A stretch of 36,752 bases of DNA from Bacteroidota bacterium. GTDB lineage: Bacteria; Bacteroidota; Ignavibacteria; SZUA-365. Below, in pieces: positions 1-8,321 of this stretch. The stretch spans positions 1 through 36,752 of the forward strand of contig JAGTUW010000033.1 of the NCBI GenBank assembly GCA_018224345.1. Reading direction: 5' to 3'. Within the stretch, counting starts at the first letter, position 1. Each line of letters begins with the position of its first letter. Under the pieces are notes generated by a model that was not told the origin of the DNA, did no database searches, and saw only the letters and a program-made list of their open reading frames with translations. The translations under genes were made by a program, and so were the position numbers.

Positions 1-31
1 CTGCGGCCCCGCTGCGGCCCCGCTGCGGGGC
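1..31. repeat. GC-rich 11-bp tandem repeat with hairpin at the contig edge
   Basis: The first 22 bases are two perfect copies of CTGCGGCCCCG, followed by a partial third copy (CTGCGGGG). The stretch GCCCCG-CTG-CGGGGC at 17-31 can fold into a 6-bp GC hairpin. It lies just past the stop codon of the minus-strand gene ending at 56. No T-run follows on that strand, so I do not call it a rho-independent terminator. The array may continue beyond the window. Confidence 0.7.
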
Positions 32-55
32 GCCATTTCTGCCGGGGACTGTCTT

Positions 56-2356
56 TTATTCCCTGCCGAGACGGAGTTGAATAATGGCTTCCGCGGTCAG
101 AATGTAATCCGCCGCGGTGGCAAGCGAGGGGATGCCGCCATGCCAGTTTCCGGAGACGGGGTCGACCAGTTCAGGCAGCAGGCCGTTATGCCGCGATGCC
201 TCGCGCGTGACCGCGGCAAACAACGCCTCGGCGCGAAGGCCGTCGCCCGCAGCGGCATAGGCGCGGGCCAGACGCAGCGCAATCTGTGGACGCGCCTGAC
301 GCGACCGCCAGTCTCCACCGGGGTCGGAACGATACAGGTCCACCGTGTCAGTGATGGAAAACCCACTCTCTATCATGTCAAAAACGAATCGCGCATTCTC
401 ACTTGACGGATCAATCATACCGAGCCACAGAGCGTCGCAGAGCAGAGGATGAAAGACACCCAACTCGAGGGGAGAGAGTTCCTCGGCATGCTCCTTGCTG
501 CGCGCATCGCTGATCAATTCGAGCACCGCCAGGCGTGCACGTTCCGCGGCGTCGGCGTAGAGAAAAGACCTGGTAGCATCTCCGAGTACTGCGGCATGGT
601 CGGATGCGATCATAAGTGCGCGACCAGCGAACAGTGTGGCATGTACACCGGGATATCGGGACAATCCCTCGCCCCACGGACCATCGTCCTGCATGAGAAG
701 ACCGGCGTCATCAAGTCGGTACATCAGCACATCAGCGACACGCTTGCTCAACTGCGGGAAAAACGAGGCGACAAGGCTGCTGTCGGCGGTATGCGCATCA
801 TCTCCTTGGTGCCGCCGGCGTTGCTGTTTGCGCAGCGCTTCGACGGCAAGAATGTAACGCGCCATGCCCTCATAACGGAGAATGGCTTGATCCCGGTCCT
901 CCCAGCGCCACTCATTCGCCGAACCGTCATAGTATGACGGTGTGACCAGGTAAGGATGACCGACGCCGAATTCTTCACCATATACATCGTACAGCGTAAA
1001 TACACCGTGTTCCGCGCGGTGGATGAATTCAAGGGCTGCGGTGGCGGCATCTGTAAGTCCGCATTCCGCCAGGGCTTCGGCCGCGAGCAGATGCACTGCC
1101 GGTTCGCATATCGCATTACTGCCGGGTTGCAGGGCGGAGACGAGCTGACCTTTTCCCAACCCCTGTTCCTGCACCTGTAACTGCAGCAATGCGATTCGTG
1201 ATTGATGATAGACCTGACGCTCAGCGGGCGAGAGCAGATCTGGAAGATACTGTGCTTCGGAAAGACGAAGACGCCATGCTGCGATTTCAGCTTCCAGCGC
1301 GTAGGCGTCTTCCCCGGCCGCAAGAAATTCTTCCATATCACGATCGACCAGTTCCGTACAGCAGGAATGATAGGCCAGAATATGATACGTGCTGCGCTGG
1401 CCATTTGCCTCGTTGCTGAATTCCTCATAGCGCCAATACGGCAGGTCCATAACAAAATGCAGTCCCGACCGTGTCGTGGCATTCTCAGGCTGCCGGACGG
1501 CGACAACCAGGATGCGGGCCTCTGTCGAAAGCGGGTGATACCAGTATGCGGCGACATCACCGTCACGCGCATGCAGTACCCCGGTGCCATCGAGATAATG
1601 CACTGTGTCGGGACGCAAAGCGCGCTCCTCCACGCCGTCATCGAGCATGACGACAAGATCGGAGAGCACCGTCCCGGTACGCAATTCAGCGGACAGCCGG
1701 TCATACAACCTCGGGCGGCACCAGTTCAATATGGCGCTGTCTGGTTGCCAGGCCGATGCCATCACACCGTTGGATATGAACATCGGGGGCGTCAGAGGCG
1801 GAGCGTCCACTATCTCATCGAGCACGCGGTGCATGGAGTCGGGACGAATAATCCGGATGATATTGCCCGTCATACCACCAGCATTCCCGGCATCATAGAC
1901 CCGGATCGCGAGCAGATTGTGTTCCTCACGCAGAAAACGCGGCAGGGGATAGACACGCAGAGATTGCATTTCGGAGCGGAAGTCAGGCGGAAAACTGCCG
2001 GTTTTTCCCACCATTACTCCATTGAGAAAGGTTTCGTCAGCATCGTCGATACCGCTGATGACAAGGAGAAGCGAATCGTTACGGAGTTCCGCGGGAATAC
2101 GAAAGCGTATGCGATACCATGCGAAGCCATCGAGCAGGGGAAAGCCGTTCTGCTCCCATGCACCCGGTATGGTCACGAAATTCCAATGTTCCCGTTCGTC
2201 GATGTACTTGCTGCGCCAGACATCGTCGTCGCCGGGACGAAATGCGGCAATGCCGCGAAGATCGATGGACGTGCTGTCCTGTCCCGCAGCCGAAAAGATA
2301 ACACCAGCGATAAGAACAAAGAGGGAAGACAGCGTCCGTGTGAGAATGTGTTTCAT
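56..2356 (-). CDS. Secreted glycoside-hydrolase-like protein (GH2-type jelly roll plus helical domain)
   Basis: The 766-aa product starts with a clear signal peptide (MKHILTRTLSSLFVLIAGVIFSAAG), so it should leave the cytoplasm. Residues of about 30-170 look like the N-terminal galactose-binding jelly roll of GH2 beta-galactosidases and glucuronidases: a WNFVTIPGAWEQ segment, WYRIRFRIP, a DDADETFLNG turn, and NLLAIRVYD near the end. The remainder (about 370-766) is helix-rich and reminiscent of an (alpha/alpha) toroid, but no standard catalytic motif stands out. It starts 1 bp after the purine nucleoside phosphorylase stop and is almost certainly co-transcribed with it. A role in carbohydrate or nucleoside-sugar scavenging is a guess. 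Family-level assignment is moderate; substrate and even catalytic activity are unknown. Confidence 0.6.
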   Translation of the reverse strand: MKHILTRTLSSLFVLIAGVIFSAAGQDSTSIDLRGIAAFRPGDDDVWRSKYIDEREHWNFVTIPGAWEQNGFPLLDGFAWYRIRFRIPAELRNDSLLLVISGIDDADETFLNGVMVGKTGSFPPDFRSEMQSLRVYPLPRFLREEHNLLAIRVYDAGNAGGMTGNIIRIIRPDSMHRVLDEIVDAPPLTPPMFISNGVMASAWQPDSAILNWCRPRLYDRLSAELRTGTVLSDLVVMLDDGVEERALRPDTVHYLDGTGVLHARDGDVAAYWYHPLSTEARILVVAVRQPENATTRSGLHFVMDLPYWRYEEFSNEANGQRSTYHILAYHSCCTELVDRDMEEFLAAGEDAYALEAEIAAWRLRLSEAQYLPDLLSPAERQVYHQSRIALLQLQVQEQGLGKGQLVSALQPGSNAICEPAVHLLAAEALAECGLTDAATAALEFIHRAEHGVFTLYDVYGEEFGVGHPYLVTPSYYDGSANEWRWEDRDQAILRYEGMARYILAVEALRKQQRRRHQGDDAHTADSSLVASFFPQLSKRVADVLMYRLDDAGLLMQDDGPWGEGLSRYPGVHATLFAGRALMIASDHAAVLGDATRSFLYADAAERARLAVLELISDARSKEHAEELSPLELGVFHPLLCDALWLGMIDPSSENARFVFDMIESGFSITDTVDLYRSDPGGDWRSRQARPQIALRLARAYAAAGDGLRAEALFAAVTREASRHNGLLPELVDPVSGNWHGGIPSLATAADYILTAEAIIQLRLGRE

Positions 2357-2357
2357 G

Positions 2358-3194
2358 TCACATCCGTCGCAGAAAGGAATGAAGCAGGAGCTGCAGCCGC
2401 TCCGAAGTGCGGTTCGCGATCTGCGTCACTTCCTCGTGCGTTACCTGTTGTGGAACAGTGCGGGCCACATTCGTTATGCATGAAAGCGCGAGCACCGGTA
2501 ACGCGGATCTGATCGCGGTCAGGATTTCGGGAGCGGTGGACATCCCGACCGCCTGCGCACCTGCGAGGCGAAAAAAAGAGATTTCGGCGCGGGTTTCGTA
2601 CGTGGGTCCGGAACAGTATCCGTACGTCCCCTCCCGCAACATGACACGGGCCTCGGACGCCGCATCACGCATCCGTGCAAGCAATGCCTGGTCGAACAGT
2701 GGACGCGGCAGAGCGGGGGCGGACGAGGTGGCTGACGCGAGGGCGCGTCCCATCCAGCGAGCCGCTGGAAGAACAAGAAGGTCGGTGATCAGCATGAGAT
2801 CACCGGCGGAGAACGAGGGATCGAGACCGCCCGCGGCATTCGTCACCAGCAGCAGCCGTGCGTGGCAGGCGGCTGCGATGGATGCAGGCAACACCGTCTC
2901 CGCGTGTCCATGGCCTTCATAACCATGGACCCGACCCTCGAAGAGCAGCAAACGCAGTCCGTGCGACCGGGCCAGCAGCAGTCGCCCGGGGTGTCCCGGA
3001 ACCGTGCTCCGCGGATATCCGGGGAGTTCGTCGGCAGAAATAACTGCGATAATGTCAACCGAGTCAGCGAAAACGCCGAGTCCGGAACCGAGTATCACAG
3101 CTACATCTACCGGACCGCCGATCAACGTGCGGATAGCCGAGAGGAGTTCCGCGGACAGATATGGAGGGGCTGCATGTCTGGCCGGGCTGATCAT
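2358..3194 (-). CDS. punA: Purine nucleoside phosphorylase (inosine/guanosine type)
   Basis: This 278-aa cytoplasmic enzyme should cleave purine (deoxy)nucleosides with phosphate into free base and (deoxy)ribose-1-phosphate. The motifs of the trimeric PNP/MTAP family occur in order: the phosphate loop GSGLG (36-40), STVPGHPG (63-70), GRVHGYEG (87-94, with His90), VTNAAGGL (117-124), GPTYETRAE with Glu200, MST-PE (218-223), and SCITN with Asn242. Glu200 and Asn242 match the base-contacting Glu/Asn pair that marks 6-oxopurine specificity in the mammalian-type enzymes. The length is normal for the family. It lies downstream of thymidine kinase on the same strand, and the secreted GH-like gene follows 1 bp after its stop. 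No ideal Shine-Dalgarno site precedes the ATG (a GGGAG lies about 13 nt upstream). Confidence 0.92.
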   Translation of the reverse strand: MISPARHAAPPYLSAELLSAIRTLIGGPVDVAVILGSGLGVFADSVDIIAVISADELPGYPRSTVPGHPGRLLLARSHGLRLLLFEGRVHGYEGHGHAETVLPASIAAACHARLLLVTNAAGGLDPSFSAGDLMLITDLLVLPAARWMGRALASATSSAPALPRPLFDQALLARMRDAASEARVMLREGTYGYCSGPTYETRAEISFFRLAGAQAVGMSTAPEILTAIRSALPVLALSCITNVARTVPQQVTHEEVTQIANRTSERLQLLLHSFLRRM

Positions 3195-3381
3195 GAAATG
3201 ACAATCACTCCCGCGATGGTCGCTGTTATCCTGACCTCGTCTGTCCTGATGGGCGATACGGGCAGGCCGTTATGTAAAATATTCCTGCAGTGATCAGGAG
3301 CAAGCGGTCCGATACTCCACATCGCTATTGCGATATAAGCACAATTGGCAGGGCCGCACACTGTGGATGTCGTTGTGGTCG

Positions 3382-3984
3382 TCACGGTTTTTCCGTTCTC
3401 CGGACTTCGTCAAGGTTGGTAGTCCAGCAATTGCGGCAACGGGCCTCATAGGTATCTTCCGCGCCGACAAGCACACGTTCCTCGCGACGCGCGATACGTT
3501 GCGTCCGGTTGGCGGGGTTTCCGCAGACCATGCAGATCGCCAGTGTCTTGGTGATGTATTCCGCAACGGCCAGCAACTGCGGCATTGGTTCGAAGGGTTG
3601 CCCCAGGTAATCCTGGTCGAGCCCTGCGACAATGATACGGTGTCCCCGGTCGGCCAGGTCCTCACAGATCCTGATGAGCCCGATATCATAAAACTGTGCT
3701 TCATCGATACCGATAACATCGACACCACCGACGTTATCGAGTATCTGACTCGTGTGTGACACGGTAATGGAGGGAAGGGAAACACCGCTGTGTGAGACGA
3801 TACGGTTATCGGAATAGCGCGTGTCGATCAGGGGCTTGAATATCGCTACACGCTGCCTCGCGATCTGAGCGCGCCGCAGCCGGCGAATAAGTTCTTCCGT
3901 TTTGCCGCTGAACATACTGCCACAAATGACTTCAATCCAGCCGGTGGCATCGGGGAGATTTTTTACCGGAATGTGATCAACCAT
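3382..3984 (-). CDS. tdk: Thymidine kinase, type II
   Basis: This cytosolic enzyme phosphorylates thymidine to dTMP with ATP in pyrimidine salvage. The 200-aa product has the P-loop GSMFSGKT (residues 22-29), an IDEAQFYD segment carrying the DEAQF motif with its catalytic Glu, and the zinc site made of CMVCG and a later CRNC pair that closes the lasso domain. These define the tetrameric TK1-like family, and the length fits. The ORF track begins at a TTG (3999); I prefer the ATG at 3984 because the sequence before it is not conserved-looking, although neither start has a clear ribosome binding site. It is the first gene of the minus-strand cluster tdk-punA-GH-like, 187 bp ahead of punA, and diverges from the hybrid kinase gene. 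Confidence 0.95.
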   Translation of the reverse strand: MVDHIPVKNLPDATGWIEVICGSMFSGKTEELIRRLRRAQIARQRVAIFKPLIDTRYSDNRIVSHSGVSLPSITVSHTSQILDNVGGVDVIGIDEAQFYDIGLIRICEDLADRGHRIIVAGLDQDYLGQPFEPMPQLLAVAEYITKTLAICMVCGNPANRTQRIARREERVLVGAEDTYEARCRNCWTTNLDEVRRTEKP

Positions 3985-4048
3985 ACTGATACCGATCAAT
4001 GTTGTCGAACGTCAACGCCTGCCGGTCGAGGCAGATTCGCGAGCCTGT

Positions 4049-4162
4049 GTCACTTGTGTTGTGCTGGCCGTCACTTGTGTTGTGCTGGCCGTCACTTGTG
4101 TTGTGCTGGCCGTCACTTGTGTTGTGCTGGCCGTCACTTGTGTTGTGCTGGCCGTCACTTGT
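4049..4162. repeat. 21-bp tandem repeat array, five perfect copies plus a partial
   Basis: The unit GTCACTTGTGTTGTGCTGGCC is repeated without any mismatch at 4049-4069, 4070-4090, 4091-4111, 4112-4132 and 4133-4153, then for 9 more bases. Twenty-one bases is two helical turns, so each copy would present the same DNA face. It is also seven codons, which is why open frames run through it on both strands (DGQHNTS on minus, CVVLAVT on plus). The array lies between divergent gene starts. It could be a variable-number locus or a cluster of protein sites; the sequence alone does not decide. Confidence 0.95.
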
Positions 4163-4261
4163 CAGAGGCGCAGTGACGTATTGGCGGAAAAGTACGGGGA
4201 TTTTCTCTGTGAAAGAAATTTCGATCCAGGCAGGCGAGACAACAATGCACCGGAGAACGTA

Positions 4262-4284
4262 CGGTGTCAGGGAAACTGACACTG
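4262..4284. promoter_or_regulatory. Hairpin upstream of the hybrid kinase
   Basis: CGGTGTCAG-GGAAA-CTGACACTG forms a 9-bp stem (one G-T wobble) around a 5-nt loop, about 78 bases before the kinase start. No T-run follows on either strand in a terminator-like position. It may be a leader structure in the kinase mRNA or a dyad operator. Confidence 0.45.
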
Positions 4285-4361
4285 CAAAAATCAATATATG
4301 ACCGATCTTGATGCGCATGCAAAGTATTCGGATATTGCCATAGCACATTTTTGCATCCATC

Positions 4362-7160
4362 GTGAGCCAGACCCCATTGCAAATTCGTATCAGTCTGAGC
4401 GTTCTGCTGCTTCTGTTTATGATCTCTCCACCATTGCAAGGAGAGTCTGAAGGTCCATTTGTACAACAACTGAACGCGGCAAGGGAGTCGATGCGGCAGA
4501 ATGCTGATTCCGCAGTGGTACTGGCGCGCCGGGCCCTGCGTATGGCCGACAATGACGAGGACCGTGCCAATGCACGGGAAATGTACGCACAGGCTCTGTG
4601 GCAGACGGGTGATTTCACCGCTGCACAGGTGGAATATGGCATCCTTCTGGGATACGCTGTCGAACAGGGCGATGCACAGCTTCGCGGGCGCGTGCTCAAC
4701 GGTATAGGCGGTATCGAACGATTGTTCGAGAATTACGATCTTTCCATCACACACCATGCCGAGGCCTACCGGTTATTCGATTCCCTTGGCAATCAGCTCG
4801 GAGCGGCACAGGCGATGCATGATCTCGGTGTGACACTGCATGTTATGGACCGTGGCGAGGAGGCGATGGAGATTCATCGCCGTGCCCTGGAATTGCGGAA
4901 AGAGGAGGGCAATAAACCCGGGATCGCCGAATCACATAACAGTATCGGTACGCTGTATCGTCATGCCGGCAACATCGATTCGGCTCTCTATCACTACCGC
5001 GAGGCACTGGCATTGCGCAAGCAATTCGGTGTGCTCAGCCTGGATGTGGCAGCGACGGTCAATAATATCGGGAATGTCTATCGCAGCGCGGGTGATCCGG
5101 CTCGTGCGCTGGAGTTTTACCGGGAGTCACTGAATATCTCCCGGAGTCTCGGATCCGACGGCATGATTGCAGTGACTCTGAAAAACATGGGGGCGGCATT
5201 CGGCCTGCTTCGGGATTTCCCAAGCGCGCGCGAAGTGCTTGATGAGGCGTTGTCGCTGGCCAAACGCATCCGCTTCGGCCGTGTATTGACCGAAGCCCTC
5301 GAAGAGAGGTCTCGCATTGAAGAATCCGCCGGGCGCCCCATCGAGGCGCTCGCCTACCTGCGACAGCTTCAGTCGGCGAGGGATTCGCTTTCCCGCATGG
5401 TCAACGACGCACGCCTGCGACAGGCGGAGACAAGGCTCTCGGAGATAAAAGAGAAACTCGAATTGGAGAAAGCCGGTGAGCGTGGCGGGGATTTCCTCGT
5501 CTTTCTGATCGTCATCATCGCTCTGCTCATCGTCATCGTCGTCATCGCGCTTTCCGCGTTGCGTATGCGCGGACGCGGCAACCGGGCGCTTTCGGAAAAG
5601 AATGCGGAAATCAGAAAAATCAATGCAGAACTTCAACGGCTCAACGCAGACCTGGCGCGTTCGGAAGAAAAATACCGTCTGCTTTTTGAACGCTTGCCCG
5701 TGGGAGTATTTCTCTATGACGGGAATCTGCGCATGCTTCAGGTCAACAATGCTTTTGCCGATATTATCGGAAGTCCGCGAACAGCACTTGAGGATTTCGA
5801 CCTCTCCATGCTCCGTGATCGCCGCATCCTGCCCGCACTCCAGGCTGCATTCAACGGTAACGGGGGCGCGTATGAAGGCGAGTATCGCGCATTGACAAAT
5901 GAAAATATCCTGCAGATATCATTGCGAACCGCACCCGTGCAATACCGCGATATGCCGCTCGCCTGTGGGATCGGCTTTGTGCTCGATATATCGAACTGGA
6001 AACGCGTCGAAGCTGACCTGATCGAATCACGTGAAATCGCAGTTCACGCCGACCGCCTGAAAAACGCCTTTCTGACAAATATTTCCCATGAAATCCGTAC
6101 ACCACTGAACATCATCATGGGGTATTTCGGTATCCTGCATCAGGATCTGCGCGAACGCATCAGCGAGGAAGAGGAAGAGTATTTCAGAAAAGTAGAGTTC
6201 GCTGTCCGTCGTCTGCTGCGGACTGTGGATCAGATACTGTCCCTCTCGATTCTTGAGTCGGGAAGCTACACAATTAATCCCGAACAGTGTACCCTGCATC
6301 AACTCGTAAAGGAACTGTATGAGGAAATTGCACCCCTCGCTTCCGACAAGGGAGTGGCCGTCCATTTCGAGAGCACGTGCAGGGAAGCTTATATATATAT
6401 TGACAAATACTCCGTTAGCCAGGCCTTGCGTAATCTCCTTGACAACGCCGTCAAGTTCACCGATGAAGGAGTCATCGATCTGGCACTCGATTGCAATGAC
6501 TCGTTTCTCTCCTTCATCCTGCGCGACACCGGTATCGGGATGTCCGAGGAGTATGTCCGTCGCCTCTACGACGCATTCTCGCAGGAGGACGACGGGTATG
6601 CGCGATCTTATGAAGGGCTGGGTCTCGGCCTGCGCCTGACCAAACGCTATCTTGACGTGAACAAAGGAAGTATACAGGTGGAGAGCAGGAAAGGTGAAGG
6701 CACGACGTTTACCGTGACCTTTCCGGTAACACACCATTTCCCGCGTTCCGAAGACACTGCTCCCGAGCAGGAGAGCCCCACGGTGACACTGGATCGTCGG
6801 TACACACTGTTGATAGTCGAAGACGATCACGAGACTCAGAAATTTCTGCAACTGATTCTCGCCGGCAGCTTCGATCTCTATTTCTCTGAATCAGCCGAGG
6901 ATGCCTGGCGTGAACTGCATCAGAACCAGGTGGATCTCGTACTGATGGATATCTCGTTGCGTGGCGACGAGGATGGTCTGCAACTGACCGGACGCATAAG
7001 AGAACACCCGCAATTCCGGGATCTCCCCATTATCGCTGTGACGGCACATGCCTTTGCCGATGATCGCCGCCGTAGCCTCGAAGCCGGATGCAACGAGTAT
7101 CTCCCGAAGCCCTTCCGGGTTCATCAGCTTCGGGAACTCGTCGCACGTTTCCTGCACTGA
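4362..7160 (+). CDS. TPR/PAS hybrid sensor histidine kinase with receiver domain
   Basis: A 932-aa signalling protein. A signal peptide (to about residue 27) and TPR-type helical repeats (about 30-370; for example YREALALRKQFG, YRESLNISRSLG) form a likely extracytoplasmic sensor. A membrane helix follows at about 378-398, then a coiled coil, a PAS domain (about 433-550), HisKA with phospho-accepting His576 in SHEIRTPLN, and a HATPase with N box DNAVKFTD, G1 DTGIGM and G2 GLGLGL. A C-terminal receiver has acidic EDD, phospho-Asp863 in LMDIS, the TAH segment and Lys in LPKPF. All catalytic residues are present. The start is a GTG without a good ribosome site, chosen because it gives an intact signal peptide. 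No DNA-binding response regulator is nearby, so its output and stimulus are unknown. Such TPR kinases are common in Bacteroidota. Confidence 0.93.
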   Translation: MSQTPLQIRISLSVLLLLFMISPPLQGESEGPFVQQLNAARESMRQNADSAVVLARRALRMADNDEDRANAREMYAQALWQTGDFTAAQVEYGILLGYAVEQGDAQLRGRVLNGIGGIERLFENYDLSITHHAEAYRLFDSLGNQLGAAQAMHDLGVTLHVMDRGEEAMEIHRRALELRKEEGNKPGIAESHNSIGTLYRHAGNIDSALYHYREALALRKQFGVLSLDVAATVNNIGNVYRSAGDPARALEFYRESLNISRSLGSDGMIAVTLKNMGAAFGLLRDFPSAREVLDEALSLAKRIRFGRVLTEALEERSRIEESAGRPIEALAYLRQLQSARDSLSRMVNDARLRQAETRLSEIKEKLELEKAGERGGDFLVFLIVIIALLIVIVVIALSALRMRGRGNRALSEKNAEIRKINAELQRLNADLARSEEKYRLLFERLPVGVFLYDGNLRMLQVNNAFADIIGSPRTALEDFDLSMLRDRRILPALQAAFNGNGGAYEGEYRALTNENILQISLRTAPVQYRDMPLACGIGFVLDISNWKRVEADLIESREIAVHADRLKNAFLTNISHEIRTPLNIIMGYFGILHQDLRERISEEEEEYFRKVEFAVRRLLRTVDQILSLSILESGSYTINPEQCTLHQLVKELYEEIAPLASDKGVAVHFESTCREAYIYIDKYSVSQALRNLLDNAVKFTDEGVIDLALDCNDSFLSFILRDTGIGMSEEYVRRLYDAFSQEDDGYARSYEGLGLGLRLTKRYLDVNKGSIQVESRKGEGTTFTVTFPVTHHFPRSEDTAPEQESPTVTLDRRYTLLIVEDDHETQKFLQLILAGSFDLYFSESAEDAWRELHQNQVDLVLMDISLRGDEDGLQLTGRIREHPQFRDLPIIAVTAHAFADDRRRSLEAGCNEYLPKPFRVHQLRELVARFLH

Positions 7161-7261
7161 GGATATCCCGGGCACAGATGCCCCCCTGTCCTGACCATAG
7201 CTGCGGGCAGTGCCCCTTCGCTCAGCAAATGGTGGCGATGGAAAAAGCAGGGGAATCGATT

Positions 7262-7292
7262 TTGATCTTTTTCGTTTTTTGCATTCTATAAG
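7262..7292 (+). promoter_or_regulatory. Possible sigma-70-type promoter for the DUF362 gene
   Basis: TTGATC (7262-7267) and TATAAG (7287-7292) resemble -35 and -10 boxes with a long 19-bp spacer in an AT-rich stretch, 34 bp before the ATG at 7327. The surrounding sequence is GC-rich, which makes this the best candidate start for the downstream run. The long spacer keeps confidence low. Confidence 0.3.
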
Positions 7293-7326
7293 GAAATCCG
7301 TGTCCACAAATCGTATTAGGTGATCG

Positions 7327-8301
7327 ATGGATGGTACGAATATAGACAGGAGAACATTCCTTCAACGCAGTGGCAAGGCGATAGGGTTTTCCGCCGTCGC
7401 GATCGCTGGGGGCGTATTGCTTCACGAGCCGGTGCGGCAGCCGTTCCATCGTGAAGCCGAACAAGTGATACAGCGTGATCTGCGCATACCCGGTATGACC
7501 GGCCGGCTTGTCACGGTGCGCGGGGACGACCCGGCACGCATGACGGCCGCGGCCCTCGCCTCTCTCGGTGGAATTTCTACATTTATTTCGGAAGGGGATG
7601 TTGTCGTCGTCAAACCGAATGTGGGGTGGGACCGCAGGCCGGAACAGGCGGCGAACACCAATCCCGACGTTGTCGGGGAGGTGGTACGGCAATGCGTCGA
7701 AGCCGGCGCAGCGCGTGTGCTCGTCACCGATGTGACCTGCAACGATGCGACCCGTTGTTTCAATCGCAGCGGTATCGCCGCCGCGGCCCGTGAAGCCGGT
7801 GCGGATGTGGAACTCGCACGCGATGCACATTTCAGGGAAGTGAATATGGGCGGTGCGATGCTTGGTACACAGCTTGTGTACGATGCTTACCTCGAGGCGG
7901 ATAAATGTATCAATATCCCGATCGCCAAGCATCATGGGCTGACCCGCGTGACACTCGGCATGAAAAATCTCTATGGCATCATCGGTGGCAATCGCGCCCG
8001 CCTCCATCAGGATATTAACAACAGTATTGCGGATCTCGGGAATTTTCTGCAACCGACGCTCGTGATTGTCGATGCCTGGCGTATATTGCTGCGGAATGGA
8101 CCACAGGGCGGGAGCCTTGCCGACGTCGAGGAGCGACGCATGCTCGTTGCATCCACCGATCAGGTGGCAATTGATGCCTGGGCGGGTGAGGAGTTTTTCG
8201 GCCTGCGTGCAGAAGAAATGGGCTGGCTGGGTCTGGCCGAGGCACGTGGCCTGGGTACGGCGGATTACGCCAGCCTGCCGTTTGAAGAGCTGACAGTCTG
8301 A
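7327..8301 (+). CDS. DUF362 family protein with Tat signal
   Basis: The 324-aa product begins with a twin-arginine export signal (DRRTFLQRSG, Arg8-Arg9, then a hydrophobic AVAIAGGVLL stretch), so it is predicted to be folded and perhaps cofactor-loaded before export. The body matches the DUF362 family as I know it: GDVVVVKPNVGWD near residue 90, VVRQCVEAGAARVLVTD, CINIPIAKHHGLTRVTLGMKNLYGIIGG, and IVDAWRIL. No CxxCxxC ferredoxin cluster is present, unlike DUF362 proteins fused to ferredoxins. The biochemical function is unknown. A short gap (20 bp) separates it from the membrane polyferredoxin gene, which suggests a joint redox role. AGG at 7318-7320 gives a plausible ribosome site before the ATG. 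Confidence 0.85.
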   Translation: MDGTNIDRRTFLQRSGKAIGFSAVAIAGGVLLHEPVRQPFHREAEQVIQRDLRIPGMTGRLVTVRGDDPARMTAAALASLGGISTFISEGDVVVVKPNVGWDRRPEQAANTNPDVVGEVVRQCVEAGAARVLVTDVTCNDATRCFNRSGIAAAAREAGADVELARDAHFREVNMGGAMLGTQLVYDAYLEADKCINIPIAKHHGLTRVTLGMKNLYGIIGGNRARLHQDINNSIADLGNFLQPTLVIVDAWRILLRNGPQGGSLADVEERRMLVASTDQVAIDAWAGEEFFGLRAEEMGWLGLAEARGLGTADYASLPFEELTV

Positions 8302-8321
8302 TCGCAAAGAGAGTATTCCGT

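Larger units (their letters stand above)
3985..4361. other. Divergent intergenic region between tdk and the hybrid kinase
   Basis: This 377-bp gap holds the 5' ends of two divergent genes. It contains a 21-bp tandem repeat array (4049-4162) and a 9-bp-stem hairpin (4262-4284), both listed separately. ORFs reported here (for example 3977..4699 minus and 3999..4301 plus) only translate the repeat and have no family features. I could not find a convincing -35/-10 pair for either direction. Confidence 0.7.

Noticed and set aside
1202-2512. 436-aa plus-strand ORF over the GH-like and punA genes
   Set aside because: It crosses two real genes on the opposite strand and has no recognisable motif.
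3191-3385. 64-aa minus-strand ORF between tdk and punA
   Set aside because: GTG start, low-complexity beginning (MTTTTTSTV), no ribosome site and no recognisable family. I see nothing else firm in this 187-bp gap.
4049-4162. CRISPR array
   Set aside because: The copies are contiguous with no spacers, and no cas genes are present.
3977-4699. 240-aa minus-strand ORF containing (DGQHNTS)n
   Set aside because: It reads the 21-bp repeat and then runs antisense into the conserved kinase N-terminus. The repeat is open in several frames simply because 21 is a multiple of 3.
7170-7183. Terminator after the hybrid kinase (GGGCA-CAGA-TGCCC)
   Set aside because: The stem is only 5 bp and is followed by C's, not T's.
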